64,000 nucleotides of DNA from Octadecabacter sp. SW4 (lineage in GTDB: Bacteria > Pseudomonadota > Alphaproteobacteria > Rhodobacterales > Rhodobacteraceae). Positions 18,142-27,501 of the stretch are shown one piece after another. A program made the translations under genes and the position numbers. The DNA lies in the NCBI RefSeq assembly GCF_008065155.1, contig NZ_CP042819.1, positions 3,264,779-3,328,778 of the forward strand, given 5' to 3'. The notes beneath the pieces are model-generated. The model searched no databases. It saw only the letters and a program-made list of their open reading frames with translations, and was not told the origin of the DNA. Each line of letters begins with the position of its first letter. Positions within the stretch are counted from its first letter, which is position 1.

Positions 18142-18184
18142 GATGTTGCAGCCGATCACCCTGATTTGAGGGCCCTGCAACATC
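18142..18184. promoter_or_regulatory. 10-bp perfect inverted repeat between ynjF and msrB
   Basis: GATGTTGCAG (18142–18151) and CTGCAACATC (18175–18184) are exact reverse complements 23 bases apart, with a smaller CCCT/AGGG pair inside. The element lies in the 181-bp gap between the divergent ynjF and msrB genes. It could be an operator for one or both, or an RNA stem-loop in either leader. I recognise no known riboswitch in it. Confidence 0.5.
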
Positions 18185-18241
18185 ACTGGCAATTGCGTGC
18201 GCTAACCCCATATCCTGCATCAGAACAATGAAAGGGACGCC

Positions 18242-18691
18242 ATGACCACCTATCGCAAAGACCCTGACGTGATCGCCACCCTGACACCCGAACAATACCG
18301 CGTGACGCAGCAAAGCGGGACCGAACGCGCCGGCACTGGCCCTTATCTGGATAACAAGGAGCCGGGGATTTACGTCGATATCGTATCCGGTGAGCCGCTG
18401 TTTGCATCATCCGACAAATACGAAAGCGGCTGCGGCTGGCCCAGCTTTACCAAGCCGATCATGGATGATCATATCAACGAATTGCGCGACATGACCCACG
18501 GGATGATCCGCACCGAAGTGCGCAGCACGCATGGCGACAGCCACCTGGGCCACGTCTTTCCCGATGGCCCTACGGATCGCGGCGGGCTGCGCTATTGCAT
18601 CAACGGCGCCAGTCTGCGCTTCGTCCATCGTGACGATATGGAAGCCGAAGGCTATGGCAAATTCATCGACCAAGTGGAGGACGTAGCATGA
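18242..18691 (+). CDS. msrB: peptide-methionine (R)-S-oxide reductase
   Basis: A 149-residue MsrB that reduces the R form of methionine sulfoxide in proteins. The catalytic Cys is in [11 protein letters not shown], and the other family blocks are SGCGWPSF and [10 protein letters not shown]. The paired CXXC zinc ligands of E. coli MsrB are missing, so this is the zinc-free form. AAAGGG precedes the ATG by about 6 bases. The stop overlaps the msrA start by ATGA, so the R- and S-specific enzymes are made together. Confidence 0.95.
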   Translation: MTTYRKDPDVIATLTPEQYRVTQQSGTERAGTGPYLDNKEPGIYVDIVSGEPLFASSDKYESGCGWPSFTKPIMDDHINELRDMTHGMIRTEVRSTHGDSHLGHVFPDGPTDRGGLRYCINGASLRFVHRDDMEAEGYGKFIDQVEDVA

Positions 18692-19194
18692 GTGAACGCG
18701 CAGTTCTGGCGGGCGGATGTTTCTGGGGCATGCAGGACCTGATCCGCAAGATGCCCGGTGTGATTTCGACCCGTGTGGGCTATACGGGCGGCGATGTCGC
18801 GAACGCCACCTATCGCAATCACGGCACCCACGCCGAAGGGATCGAGGTGATCTTTGACCCCGACGTGATGACATACCGGCGGTTGCTGGAGTTCTTTTTC
18901 CAGATCCACGACCCGACGACGCCCAACCGCCAAGGCAATGATCGCGGCATGTCTTATCGCTCGGCGATCTATTACGTTGATGACGCACAGCGCGACGTAG
19001 CGTTGGACACCATCGCCGATGTGGATGCCAGCGGCCTTTGGCCCGGCAAGGTTGTGACCGAAGTAGAGCCCGCCCGCGATTTCTGGGAGGCCGAACCCGA
19101 GCATCAGGATTACCTTGAGCGTCTGCCCAATGGGTATACCTGCCACTTTGTGCGGCCCGATTGGGTCTTGCCGCGCCGAAATGCGGCCGAATAG
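18688..19194 (+). CDS. msrA: peptide-methionine (S)-S-oxide reductase
   Basis: A 168-residue MsrA with the active-site motif [10 protein letters not shown] near the N-terminus, [25 protein letters not shown], and [17 protein letters not shown], all diagnostic. It reduces the S form of methionine sulfoxide using thioredoxin. It is translationally coupled to msrB by a 4-base overlap, and its stop lies 4 bases from the stop of the convergent hydantoinase-like gene. Confidence 0.95.
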   Translation: MSERAVLAGGCFWGMQDLIRKMPGVISTRVGYTGGDVANATYRNHGTHAEGIEVIFDPDVMTYRRLLEFFFQIHDPTTPNRQGNDRGMSYRSAIYYVDDAQRDVALDTIADVDASGLWPGKVVTEVEPARDFWEAEPEHQDYLERLPNGYTCHFVRPDWVLPRRNAAE

Positions 19195-19197
19195 ACC

Positions 19198-21207
19198 CTA
19201 ATTCAGCGCAATACGGGGCCGGCCCTGTGCCGCAACCTTGATTGTCGCTTCGACAAACATCGTCTTACCTTCGATCTCGGCGGCCTTGACCTCGCGATCA
19301 AAGGTCAGGCGAATTTCCTCAACGCCAGCTGCGCGCGCCTTGTCGCAGGCGATATCCTCAAGCGCTTGGGTCAAGGCGCTCATCGCCGCCTCGGCCTCGC
19401 CAAACCGCTTGGGCCCATCGGGTAGGTGTGCAACAAACACACCCTCGCCTGCGCTCGTGACGGTGCCGCTTTCGTGCATGGATACCTGCCCGACGACCGC
19501 GCCGATGGCATTCGCCACACCGCCATGCGCCGGTAGAATCGTTGGCGTATGTAGCGCCGTTCCAACCGCGCCATAATAATTCTGCGCCGATGCACCAAGG
19601 CCAATCACCGGCACATTCAACCCGGCATTGATCCGCACTACGCCTTGGTGCCTTGCCAGACCCGCCTGCATCAACGGATGGCGCGCAAGATTGCCCATAG
19701 GCTGATCACCCCAGTCAAAATCATCTTCGGCAAAGGCGGCTTCAAGCAGGTATTGGGCCGTTTGTCGTGTCAGTTGATCAATGATCATTCGCGCAAGGTC
19801 GTCGGCCCCTTTGGCAATTCGGTCGCCGCCGCCCATTCGGCGGCGCGCGAACAGCGTCAGCGCCTTATGCGCTGCCAATTTGTCCCAGGCGTCAAGCTGG
19901 CCCAGCACATGCGCCGCGTCTGATGGGGTGATGCCAGCAATCATCACCGCACCACGTTTCACCAATCGCGCCAATGCCGGCCCCTCTACGCGCGTTTGCA
20001 CCGCATCTTGCAAACGCACCGGGCCATTCGCCAACCGTTCCATGACGCGTGATTCGCGCTTGTCGAGGCCTTCGGGCGCAGCCTCCCAATGGGGTATGAC
20101 AAACCGCCCCGCTTCCTCGGGGGGTGCGTCTTGCGTCAAGGCGCGGTCAAGCGCGTCATGGACCAACCCTGGATGCTGCTGCGCCAGCAATGACACAGGG
20201 CAAAGACGGCGCGGCCCCAATCGCAAACCGCCCGACAGCCCGTCCTGCACCTGCACGTCGCTATCGCCGCCAAGACCCCAGGTGCGCATCGCGACGGCCT
20301 CGACCATTGTGCGGAAGGGGCCAACGCGCGCACCCTGTGGATCAATCTTGGGCTTGCCGTCGCGCAGCAGGCAAATATCGGTGGTTGTGCCGCCAATATC
20401 GCTGACCAGTGCATCTGTTTCACCAGTTAGCCAACTTGCGCCCGCGATGCTGGCCGCAGGCCCGCTCAGGATCGTTTCAATCGGGCGCTCGCGCGCCAGC
20501 TCGGCAGAAACAAGCGCCCCGTCGCCGCGCACAACCATCAGGCGGGCGGTGATGCCGATTTTGGTCAAATGCCCCTCGCAAGCGCCAATCAAACGATCAA
20601 TCATGCCGATCAGACGGGCATTCAACACAGCTGTAAGCGCACGTTTGGGCCCACCAAGGGCCGAGGAAAGTTCGTGGCTACAGGTCACAGGCTTGCCGGT
20701 GATCTCTCGGATCAGATCGCGCGCGGCAATTTCGTGGGCGGGGTTCCGCGTCGCAAAACTGGCGGCGACGGCGAAACCGGTCAGACCCTCGGGAAGATCA
20801 GTGAGACCTGCGGTAAGCGTATCAAGGTCAAGCGGCGCGGCTTCGTTGCCCGCATGGCTATGCCCGCCCGCAAGCAAGATCACCGGATCGCCGACCAAAG
20901 CCTCGGTCAGCCCTGCGCGGGACAACTCGGCCTGATCAAACCCGATGAACACCAGTGCAACGCGCCCACCCTGCCCTTCGACAAGCGCATTCGTGGCAAG
21001 TGTTGTCGACAGGGACACCATCGCGATCTGGTTTGGCAAAGCACCGGATTGGGCAAGAACAGTGTCGATTGCACGCCCGACGCCCAACGCAAGGTCAGGG
21101 CGGGTTGTCAGGGATTTGGCGGATGCAAGGACGGTATCGCTACCTTCATCCAGCAGGACCGCGTCTGTGTATGTGCCGCCGGTGTCAACGCCCAAGAGAA
21201 TGGCCAT
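19198..21207 (-). CDS. hydantoinase/oxoprolinase family protein, HyuA-like
   Basis: A 669-residue ASKHA-type ATPase. The phosphate-1 motif is LLGVDTGGTYTDAVLLD, then LSTTLATNALVEGQGGRVAL, and the central block ALVSDIGGTTTDICLLRDG is the diagnostic acyltransfer/ATP site. Members hydrolyse cyclic amides (hydantoins, 5-oxoproline) with ATP, normally together with a HyuB-type subunit. No HyuB is present here. The gene ends an operon with a sugar dehydrogenase and a sugar-acid dehydratase, which is an unusual context. The true substrate cannot be read from the sequence. Confidence 0.85.
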   Translation of the reverse strand: MAILLGVDTGGTYTDAVLLDEGSDTVLASAKSLTTRPDLALGVGRAIDTVLAQSGALPNQIAMVSLSTTLATNALVEGQGGRVALVFIGFDQAELSRAGLTEALVGDPVILLAGGHSHAGNEAAPLDLDTLTAGLTDLPEGLTGFAVAASFATRNPAHEIAARDLIREITGKPVTCSHELSSALGGPKRALTAVLNARLIGMIDRLIGACEGHLTKIGITARLMVVRGDGALVSAELARERPIETILSGPAASIAGASWLTGETDALVSDIGGTTTDICLLRDGKPKIDPQGARVGPFRTMVEAVAMRTWGLGGDSDVQVQDGLSGGLRLGPRRLCPVSLLAQQHPGLVHDALDRALTQDAPPEEAGRFVIPHWEAAPEGLDKRESRVMERLANGPVRLQDAVQTRVEGPALARLVKRGAVMIAGITPSDAAHVLGQLDAWDKLAAHKALTLFARRRMGGGDRIAKGADDLARMIIDQLTRQTAQYLLEAAFAEDDFDWGDQPMGNLARHPLMQAGLARHQGVVRINAGLNVPVIGLGASAQNYYGAVGTALHTPTILPAHGGVANAIGAVVGQVSMHESGTVTSAGEGVFVAHLPDGPKRFGEAEAAMSALTQALEDIACDKARAAGVEEIRLTFDREVKAAEIEGKTMFVEATIKVAAQGRPRIALN

Positions 21208-21272
21208 GTGTTGCCCTTTGCTAAGTGTTGCGCCATAGGGCCCAAATCGAGGCGGGCGGGCAAGCCAAGAAA

Positions 21273-22193
21273 CTACAGGTGAAAGGCCGGTAGCGACACC
21301 CGTTTGCCCAAGGTCATCGCGTCTGCGACGTGAACCATCGGCGACAGATCGATGTCGCTGGCACCGGTGCGCACAAGATCGGCCATGCGCGCATAAAGCG
21401 CGGGGTATTCGCCCAGCAACGAAGCGCCGGCCGCCTCACCGGTGATATCCCTGCCGTCCACGTTGATCTTGCTGCCACCTTCGGACAATTCGACACGGTT
21501 TTCTGCCGTTTCGATCCACATGTCCCAGTTTTGCGGGCCTTCCTGCCGCCAATCAAAATCGGCGGTGATTCCATTCGAAAAGGTCAACTGCGCCGCTATC
21601 GGCGTTTGGCAGTTTTCCGGCACATCAAGCCGGGCGTCTTGCAAATGAACGGGCGCAGGCAGAATTTCGGTAAGAATCGAAAGCGCATTGATACCCGGAT
21701 CAAAGACTCCCATCCCACCTGCGGCAAAAACCCAATCCTGACCGGGATGCCAGCGGCGCACGTCTTCCTTCCACGTGATGTGACCCTTGATGACGCTCTT
21801 GCCCGCCAAAAGGGCCTTGGCTTGCGCAACACCCTGCGCCATCCGACTGTGCCATGTGGTGAACAACGTGCTGCCCTGTGTCTGGGCAAGTGCCGCCAAC
21901 GCATGAACTTCGGCCAGCGTGGCACCGGGCGGTTTTTCCAGCATCACATGGCGCCCCGCCAGCAATGCCGCCTTCGCATAGGCGAACCGGGGGACTGGTG
22001 GCAGGCACAGGCTGACAGCCCGAATTTCGGGGTTTTCTGCCAGCATAGTGTCTATGTTGGTGTAGGCAGGCACATCATCGACAGTGCCTGTACGGCTTAC
22101 TGTTGCGGCAAGATTCCAGTCAGCGCTGTTTGCAATCGCGGGCACATGCTGGTCCCGCGCGATCTTGCCAATTCCAATCAGTGCGATTTTCAT
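21273..22193 (-). CDS. Gfo/Idh/MocA dehydrogenase, probable D-galactose/L-arabinose 1-dehydrogenase
   Basis: A 306-residue NAD(P)-dependent oxidoreductase. The nucleotide fold opens IALIGIGKIARDQHVPAI, and the catalytic Lys motif is HVMLEKPPGATLAEV. WKEDVRRWHPGQDWVFAAGG and GVFDPGINALSILTEILP resemble galactose 1-dehydrogenases, which oxidise D-galactose or L-arabinose to the lactone. The start overlaps the dehydratase stop as TGATG, so oxidation and dehydration are coupled in one operon. No lactonase or aldolase is seen nearby. Confidence 0.8.
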   Translation of the reverse strand: MKIALIGIGKIARDQHVPAIANSADWNLAATVSRTGTVDDVPAYTNIDTMLAENPEIRAVSLCLPPVPRFAYAKAALLAGRHVMLEKPPGATLAEVHALAALAQTQGSTLFTTWHSRMAQGVAQAKALLAGKSVIKGHITWKEDVRRWHPGQDWVFAAGGMGVFDPGINALSILTEILPAPVHLQDARLDVPENCQTPIAAQLTFSNGITADFDWRQEGPQNWDMWIETAENRVELSEGGSKINVDGRDITGEAAGASLLGEYPALYARMADLVRTGASDIDLSPMVHVADAMTLGKRVSLPAFHL

Positions 22194-23935
22194 CAGTGCG
22201 ACTCCCGGGCGACAGCGTTGCCGCGGCACCCAACGAGAAAGTCAAAGTCGGCCCCTGTTTCCGCGCCCGTCACGCGATCATGATACAGTTGAACATAGCC
22301 GCCGTCAGGGCGCGGCACGGCCGGTTCCCACTTGGCCAGACGCGCGGCAAGTTCAGCGTCGCTGATATCCAGATGGATGCGGCGGGCACCGACGTCCAGT
22401 TCGATGAAATCACCGCTCTGCACCACCGCAAGCGGGCCACCGGCGGCGGCCTCGGGCGAGGTATGCAAAACGACTGTGCCATAGGCCGTGCCGGACATCC
22501 GCGCGTCACTTATCCGCACCATATCAGTGATCCCGCGCCTGAGAAGCTTGGCGGGCAGGGCCATATCGCCCACCTCGGCCATGCCGGGATAGCCGCGTGG
22601 GCCGCAATTTTTTAGCACCATCACGCAGGTTTCGTCGATGTTCAGATCATCACGATCCACGCGCGCTTTGTAATCCTCGATATCCTCGAACACGACGGCG
22701 CGCCCGCGATGCACCATGAGTTCGGGCGATGCAGCCGAGGGTTTCAGCACCGCGCCATTGGGCGCAAGGTTGCCCCGCAGCACCGCGATTCCGCCGGATT
22801 TCGTCAGCGCCTTGTCGCGCGGCAGGATCACATCGTCGTTCCAGTTCTGAACGTCCTTGACCTCGTCCCAGATGGACCCGCCACTTACGGTCAGCGCATC
22901 CTTGTTCAGCAAGCCATCCTCGCCCAGCCGCCTGATCACGACGGGCAGGCCGCCAGCGAAAAAGAACTCCTCCATCAGGTGTTTCCCGGATGGCAAAAGG
23001 TTCACGATTGTCGGCACATCGCGCCCGCAATGATCCCAATCATCAAGTGAGAGATCGACACTAACACGGCCTGCAATGGCCAAAAGGTGGATCACGGCAT
23101 TGGTCGAGCCCCCAATCGCGGCGTTTGTCCGAATGGCGTTTTCAAAGGCCGCCTTGGTCATGATGTCGGACGGTTTCAGATCGTCCTTGACCATCTGCAC
23201 AATTCGCCGTCCCGTGATTTGCGACATAACGCGGCGGCGGCTATCCACGGCGGGAATCGCGGCGTTTCCGGACAGCGCCATACCCAAAGCCTCGGCCATA
23301 GATGCCATCGTGCTGGCGGTTCCCATCGTGTTGCACGACCCGGGCGAGCGCGACATTGATGCCTCGGCCTCGACAAATTCCTCGGGGGTCATTTCGCCGG
23401 CTTTCACGGCCTCGTTGAATTTGCGAATGTGGGTGCCTGAGCCGACACGTTCGCCGCGGAAATGCCCGTTCAGCATCGGCCCACCGCTGACCACAATGGC
23501 GGGCAAATCGACCGATGCCGCGCCCATCAGCAGTGCCGGTGTTGTCTTGTCACAGCCCGCCAACAGCACGACACCGTCGATGCACTTGCCGCGCAGCGCT
23601 TCTTCGACATCCATTGCGCAAAGGTTGCGAAACAGCATCGCCGTGGGGCGCAACGTGACCTCGGAAGGGGAAAACACCGGAAATTCCAACGGAAAACCGC
23701 CCGCTTCCCAAACACCGTTCTTCACCCGTTCCGCCAGATCGCGCAAATGGGCGTTGCACGGCGTCGTTTCCGACCAGGTATTGCAGATGCCGATCACAGG
23801 TCGCCCATCGAACAGATCCGCTGGAAATCCCTGATTCTTCATCCACCCTCGATGATAAATCGCATCCTTTGACGTGCCCCCGAACCATTCTTGCGAACGA
23901 AGTTTGCGAGGCCATTTGGCGGGCTTGAAGGTCAT
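22193..23935 (-). CDS. IlvD/Edd family sugar-acid dehydratase, probable L-arabonate dehydratase
   Basis: A 580-residue iron–sulfur dehydratase. Three candidate cluster cysteines are in GICNTWSETTPCN, LLAGCDKTTPALLMG and PGSCNTMGTASTMASM. The family block RISDARMSGTAYGTVVLH is present. Length and the opening LRSQEWFGGTSKDAIYHRGW fit the L-arabonate/D-fuconate/galactonate dehydratase branch rather than IlvD itself. It converts a sugar acid to the 2-keto-3-deoxy acid. AAGGAG lies 6 bases before the ATG at 23935. First gene of the three-gene sugar operon. Confidence 0.85.
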   Translation of the reverse strand: MTFKPAKWPRKLRSQEWFGGTSKDAIYHRGWMKNQGFPADLFDGRPVIGICNTWSETTPCNAHLRDLAERVKNGVWEAGGFPLEFPVFSPSEVTLRPTAMLFRNLCAMDVEEALRGKCIDGVVLLAGCDKTTPALLMGAASVDLPAIVVSGGPMLNGHFRGERVGSGTHIRKFNEAVKAGEMTPEEFVEAEASMSRSPGSCNTMGTASTMASMAEALGMALSGNAAIPAVDSRRRVMSQITGRRIVQMVKDDLKPSDIMTKAAFENAIRTNAAIGGSTNAVIHLLAIAGRVSVDLSLDDWDHCGRDVPTIVNLLPSGKHLMEEFFFAGGLPVVIRRLGEDGLLNKDALTVSGGSIWDEVKDVQNWNDDVILPRDKALTKSGGIAVLRGNLAPNGAVLKPSAASPELMVHRGRAVVFEDIEDYKARVDRDDLNIDETCVMVLKNCGPRGYPGMAEVGDMALPAKLLRRGITDMVRISDARMSGTAYGTVVLHTSPEAAAGGPLAVVQSGDFIELDVGARRIHLDISDAELAARLAKWEPAVPRPDGGYVQLYHDRVTGAETGADFDFLVGCRGNAVARESH

Positions 23936-24105
23936 CATCTTCTCCTTGGTCGAGGTCACAAAGCCACAGGGCGCGGGGGCATTCAAACCAAATCACGCGA
24001 AATCGGGCCACCGACCAGGAAAATACCGCGATTCCTCACATGGGATTTTGACTTGGACCGCCAATTACGATTCAACTGTTTCAACATTTGAAAAAGGGTT
24101 TGCAG

Positions 24106-24891
24106 ATGCAGCTTTCAGTATCGTTTCAAGACACGCGCGAAGGCAAGGGCGGCTCTGGCCCCGTGACCGTTGGTTGGTTCCTGAACACCCAGAAAGGTGG
24201 CATCGTCTATTATCCGCCTGAACGTGTGCGCTCGGCTGATATGAACCGCACCCATGCGAAATCCGCGTCGCGCTGCCCTGCGGTGATCAATATGGAAAGC
24301 CGCTATTTCATGGTGCGTTGCCCGTTTGACCTGCATATCGGGTTCGAACGTGACAAGGACGGGCGCGGCGTTTTGAAGAACCTAGCAGGCACCAAAAGCG
24401 GGATTCGCGCCAACAAGCTGGGTGAGAAGCTGCACCTGACCAGCGAGACCGAGTGGCGTTATCCGGGTATTCCGACGATCCAACTGTCCCTTCCATATGT
24501 ATTTATCGCCGATGAACCGGTTTATGCCAGTCAGGTCGCGCCCTTCATGCATTACCAGCGCGAGCCTTTTCCCGGCACGATCTTTGGTGGGCGCTTTCCG
24601 ATCAATGTTTGGCCACGTCCGCTTATGTGGGCGTTTGAATGGCACGATCACGACAAACCGCTGAAAATCAATCGTGGTGACCCGCTGTTTTATGTCGGCT
24701 TTGAAACCACGCCGCAGGAACGCAGCGTTGCGATGGTCGAGGCCGAAGTCACACCTGAATTGAACGATTATATGGAGCTGATTTCGGGCGCCGTGAATTA
24801 TGTGAATCAGACATTTTCCCTGTTCGAAGCCGCCGAACAGCGCCGCCCCGAGACATTGATCAAGCCGGTTCCGCGCAAGAATAAGGGCTAG
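24106..24891 (+). CDS. conserved-looking hypothetical protein
   Basis: A 261-residue protein of no family I can name. It is rich in aromatic residues and prolines (YYPPERVRSADMN, PGIPTIQLSLPYVFIAD, PINVWPRPLMWAFEWHDHD, GDPLFYVGFET), suggesting a beta-rich fold; no signal peptide or membrane helix. The ATG at 24106 is likeliest; one at 24088 would add six residues. It stands 7 bases before a glycosyltransferase-like gene and is probably co-transcribed, so a role in glycan or modification chemistry is an inference from context. Confidence 0.7.
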   Translation: MQLSVSFQDTREGKGGSGPVTVGWFLNTQKGGIVYYPPERVRSADMNRTHAKSASRCPAVINMESRYFMVRCPFDLHIGFERDKDGRGVLKNLAGTKSGIRANKLGEKLHLTSETEWRYPGIPTIQLSLPYVFIADEPVYASQVAPFMHYQREPFPGTIFGGRFPINVWPRPLMWAFEWHDHDKPLKINRGDPLFYVGFETTPQERSVAMVEAEVTPELNDYMELISGAVNYVNQTFSLFEAAEQRRPETLIKPVPRKNKG

Positions 24892-24898
24892 CAGTGCG

Positions 24899-26284
24899 AT
24901 GAAACCGACTGAAATTGACGCACTGCGCAATCAGGCGAGCGCGGCACATCGTGCGGGCAAGATCGCCGAGGCGCGCGCGTTTTACGCGCGTTATCTTGCG
25001 CTTTGCCCTGGTGATGGCGGCATTTGGTCGAATGTGGGTGCGCTGTTGCGCAGTCAACAACAGCACACCCTTGCCCTGCGCGCGCAGGAACGCGCCTATG
25101 CGTTAATGCCAGATGCGCCGGGCCTGCGGAACAATCTGGCGAATATCCTGTCGGACCTGGGGCTCTATGATCGGTCCATCGCACTGCGTGAAGAGATATT
25201 GCAGCGCGCGCCGCAAGACAAATCACAGCGCGCGATGATCGGGCGCTGTTTGCGTGGTTTGGGCCGATATAGTGACGCAATTGACTATCTGAAAGCTGCC
25301 GAAGCCGACCATCCCGACGATAGCGAAATCACGCTTCAGCGCGCCTTTGCCGAGTTGGGCGAGGGGCGCTACGGCGCGGCCTTTCGCACCTACGGTGTGC
25401 GCTGGCAATCCGAAGAAATGACACCGCGCCAGCTTGATTTGCCGCAATGGGATGGCGGCGATCTGACAGGCAAAACGGTGGTTGTTCTGCCCGAACAGGG
25501 GTTTGGTGACGCAGTCTTGTTCACCCGCTTCCTGCCAGCCTTGCGCCAACATTGTGCGCGGGTTTTGTTTTTGGCCGAACGCCCCCTTGCCCGTCTGTTT
25601 GACGGGTTGGATGGGGCAGATTGGGTCGGCACAAAACTCCCCAAGACGGAACAGGTCGATTGCTGGATCAACCTGATGGATATGCCCCTGTTGGTGTTTG
25701 GCGCTGACGACAGCGGCGCAATTCCAGCGCCAACCCGTTTGAATATCCCCGCCGATTCTGTGACCCGGGCCAAGGCAATCGCCAAGCCTCATAAGGAAAA
25801 ATTCAAGATCGGCGTCGTCTGGTCCGGTTCAGCGACATACAAGGGCAACAGTTTCCGGTCGTTCAGCCACCGTCAGTTTCATCCGCTGGTTGACGTGCCC
25901 GACGTGCAGCTGTTTTCGCTTTACAAGGGGCCGTTTCTGGAGGCCTTTGTCGCCGATGGCACCAGTCTGCTGATCCAGGATACCGCCAGCACCGATCGCG
26001 ATTTTGCCGATTGTGCCGCAACGATGCAGCAGATGGACCTGATCATTACGTCTGATACGGCCACGGCGCATATCGCTGGTTCTCTTGGCGTGCCGACATG
26101 GGTTCTGTTGCATTGGGATCCGTTTTGGGTGTTCCGACACAGCGGTGATACGACCGACTGGTACCCCGAAATGCAGCTTTATCGGCAACCCGAACCTTTG
26201 GACTGGGACAGTGTTTTCGCCTTGGTAGAGACCGATTTGCGCAAACGCGTGACCAAATGGAAGAAAGAACAGAAACGTGGATGA
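24899..26284 (+). CDS. TPR and glycosyltransferase-like protein
   Basis: A 461-residue protein. Residues about 1–170 are TPR-type helical repeats (AEARAFYARYLALCPGD, NVGALLRSQQQ, NLANILSDLGLYDRSIALRE). The rest resembles the nucleotide-sugar fold of ADP-heptose-type glycosyltransferases: VVVLPEQGFGDAVLFTRFLP, KIGVVWSGSATYKGN, and DLIITSDTATAHIAGSLG. TPR–glycosyltransferase fusions modify proteins or surface glycans. It lies directly upstream of DUF6165 and FkbM genes and the flagellar island, so flagellin or another surface target is possible but unproven. Confidence 0.82.
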   Translation: MKPTEIDALRNQASAAHRAGKIAEARAFYARYLALCPGDGGIWSNVGALLRSQQQHTLALRAQERAYALMPDAPGLRNNLANILSDLGLYDRSIALREEILQRAPQDKSQRAMIGRCLRGLGRYSDAIDYLKAAEADHPDDSEITLQRAFAELGEGRYGAAFRTYGVRWQSEEMTPRQLDLPQWDGGDLTGKTVVVLPEQGFGDAVLFTRFLPALRQHCARVLFLAERPLARLFDGLDGADWVGTKLPKTEQVDCWINLMDMPLLVFGADDSGAIPAPTRLNIPADSVTRAKAIAKPHKEKFKIGVVWSGSATYKGNSFRSFSHRQFHPLVDVPDVQLFSLYKGPFLEAFVADGTSLLIQDTASTDRDFADCAATMQQMDLIITSDTATAHIAGSLGVPTWVLLHWDPFWVFRHSGDTTDWYPEMQLYRQPEPLDWDSVFALVETDLRKRVTKWKKEQKRG

Positions 26285-26684
26285 TATCCTTGTGCCCACC
26301 GCCCCGGGTGAATTGATCGACAAGCTGACGATCTTGCGCCTCAAATCGGAAAAAATCACAGATGCAGGAAAACTCGCCAATGTGCGCCACGAAAAGGACG
26401 TGCTGCAAGCCATCGCCGACCGTCATTTACCCGCCAGCACCGATCTGGCCGCGCGTTGGGAGGAGCTTTATCAGATCAACGCCGCCTTATGGGTGATCGA
26501 GGATGACATTCGCATCTGCGAAGCGGCCAATGAATTTGGTGACACCTTTATCCGCTTGGCCCGCGCTGTCTATGTGACGAACGACAGGCGCGCGGATGTG
26601 AAAAAGCGGATCAACCTGCTGCTTGGGTCCGCCCTTGTCGAAGAAAAATCATATGTCGACCATCGGGCAGGGGAACCGTCATGA
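26277..26684 (+). CDS. DUF6165 family protein
   Basis: A 135-residue helical protein matching the DUF6165 pattern: PGELIDKLTILRLKSEKI, ELYQINAALWVIEDDIR, FIRLARAVYVTNDRRADVKK, and a closing GSALVEEKSY. Function is unknown; in my knowledge these small proteins often sit beside glycosyltransferases. The GTG at 26277 is the start, overlapping the preceding gene by 8 bases, and its stop overlaps the next gene by ATGA. Confidence 0.82.
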   Translation: MDDILVPTAPGELIDKLTILRLKSEKITDAGKLANVRHEKDVLQAIADRHLPASTDLAARWEELYQINAALWVIEDDIRICEAANEFGDTFIRLARAVYVTNDRRADVKKRINLLLGSALVEEKSYVDHRAGEPS

Positions 26685-27445
26685 CCGACGACCTGATCAC
26701 CACCTCTCGCGCCAAGTTGGCCGAGGCACGTGCGACCCTCGTGAAGGCGCTCAGGGTTGAAAAGACCCGCCGCCGCGCCCCGATGGTGCGTCAACTGCAC
26801 GAAATCCAGCAAATGCTGTCGCCGCTCTATGCCTATTCCTCGCAGGCGGGGCAGGATGCTGTGATCGACCGGATCATGGGCCAGAAGCGTGGCGGCACAT
26901 TTGTCGACATTGGCGGTTATGATGGCACTACCGGATCGAACACCTTTTTCCTCGAGGTCTGGCGCGGCTGGACCGGTGTGATGGTCGAGCCCGTTCCCGC
27001 GCAGCTGAAAAAGGCCCGCCTGGTGCGCCGGTGTGAATGCCTTGGCGTGGCGGTGGCTGCGACCGAAGGAGAGGCTGAGTTCATCGAAATCGCCCAGGGC
27101 TTTACCCAGATGAGCGGCCTTGCAGACAGCTATGACCCCGCCCTTCTTGATCAGGTGCGGGCGGACAAGCGCCACAAGGAAAATACCATCAGGCTCGAGA
27201 CCAGAACGCTTAGCCGAATTTTGCAAGATTCGGGTCTAATACACCCTGATTTTGTGTCTTTGGACATCGAAGGCGGTGAAATTTCCGTCCTCGAGTCCTT
27301 TCCGTTCGAGGATCACAATGTTGGCGCTTGGGCGATTGAAAACAATACCGGCACACATGAGATCGCCAAGATCATGCGCGCGGCCGGGTACGAGCTGGCC
27401 GAGTTTTGTGGCCCTGACGAAATCTACGCCAAACCCGATAAATAG
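26681..27445 (+). CDS. FkbM family methyltransferase
   Basis: A 254-residue SAM-dependent methyltransferase. The family core is visible as FVDIGGYDGTTGSNTFFLE (SAM loop), WRGWTGVMVEPVPAQ, CLGVAVAATEGEAEFIE and FVSLDIEGGEISVLES. About 80 helical residues precede it. FkbM enzymes O-methylate sugars or small molecules. As last gene of the four-gene cassette it could methylate a glycan added by the upstream glycosyltransferase-like protein. ATGA overlap with DUF6165 shows coupling. Confidence 0.87.
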   Translation: MTDDLITTSRAKLAEARATLVKALRVEKTRRRAPMVRQLHEIQQMLSPLYAYSSQAGQDAVIDRIMGQKRGGTFVDIGGYDGTTGSNTFFLEVWRGWTGVMVEPVPAQLKKARLVRRCECLGVAVAATEGEAEFIEIAQGFTQMSGLADSYDPALLDQVRADKRHKENTIRLETRTLSRILQDSGLIHPDFVSLDIEGGEISVLESFPFEDHNVGAWAIENNTGTHEIAKIMRAAGYELAEFCGPDEIYAKPDK

Positions 27446-27461
27446 ACCGCATTTGAATTGT

Positions 27462-27476
27462 TAAGTCCGCCTTTAC
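27462..27476. promoter_or_regulatory. CtrA-like site before motB
   Basis: TTAA (27462–27465), seven bases, then TTTA (27473–27476): one change from TTAA-N7-TTAA. It ends 25 bases before the motB start. CtrA controls flagellar genes in alphaproteobacteria; binding here is inferred. Confidence 0.4.
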
Positions 27477-27501
27477 ACCCGCCCTGCTAGCCAAGGAATG
27501 G

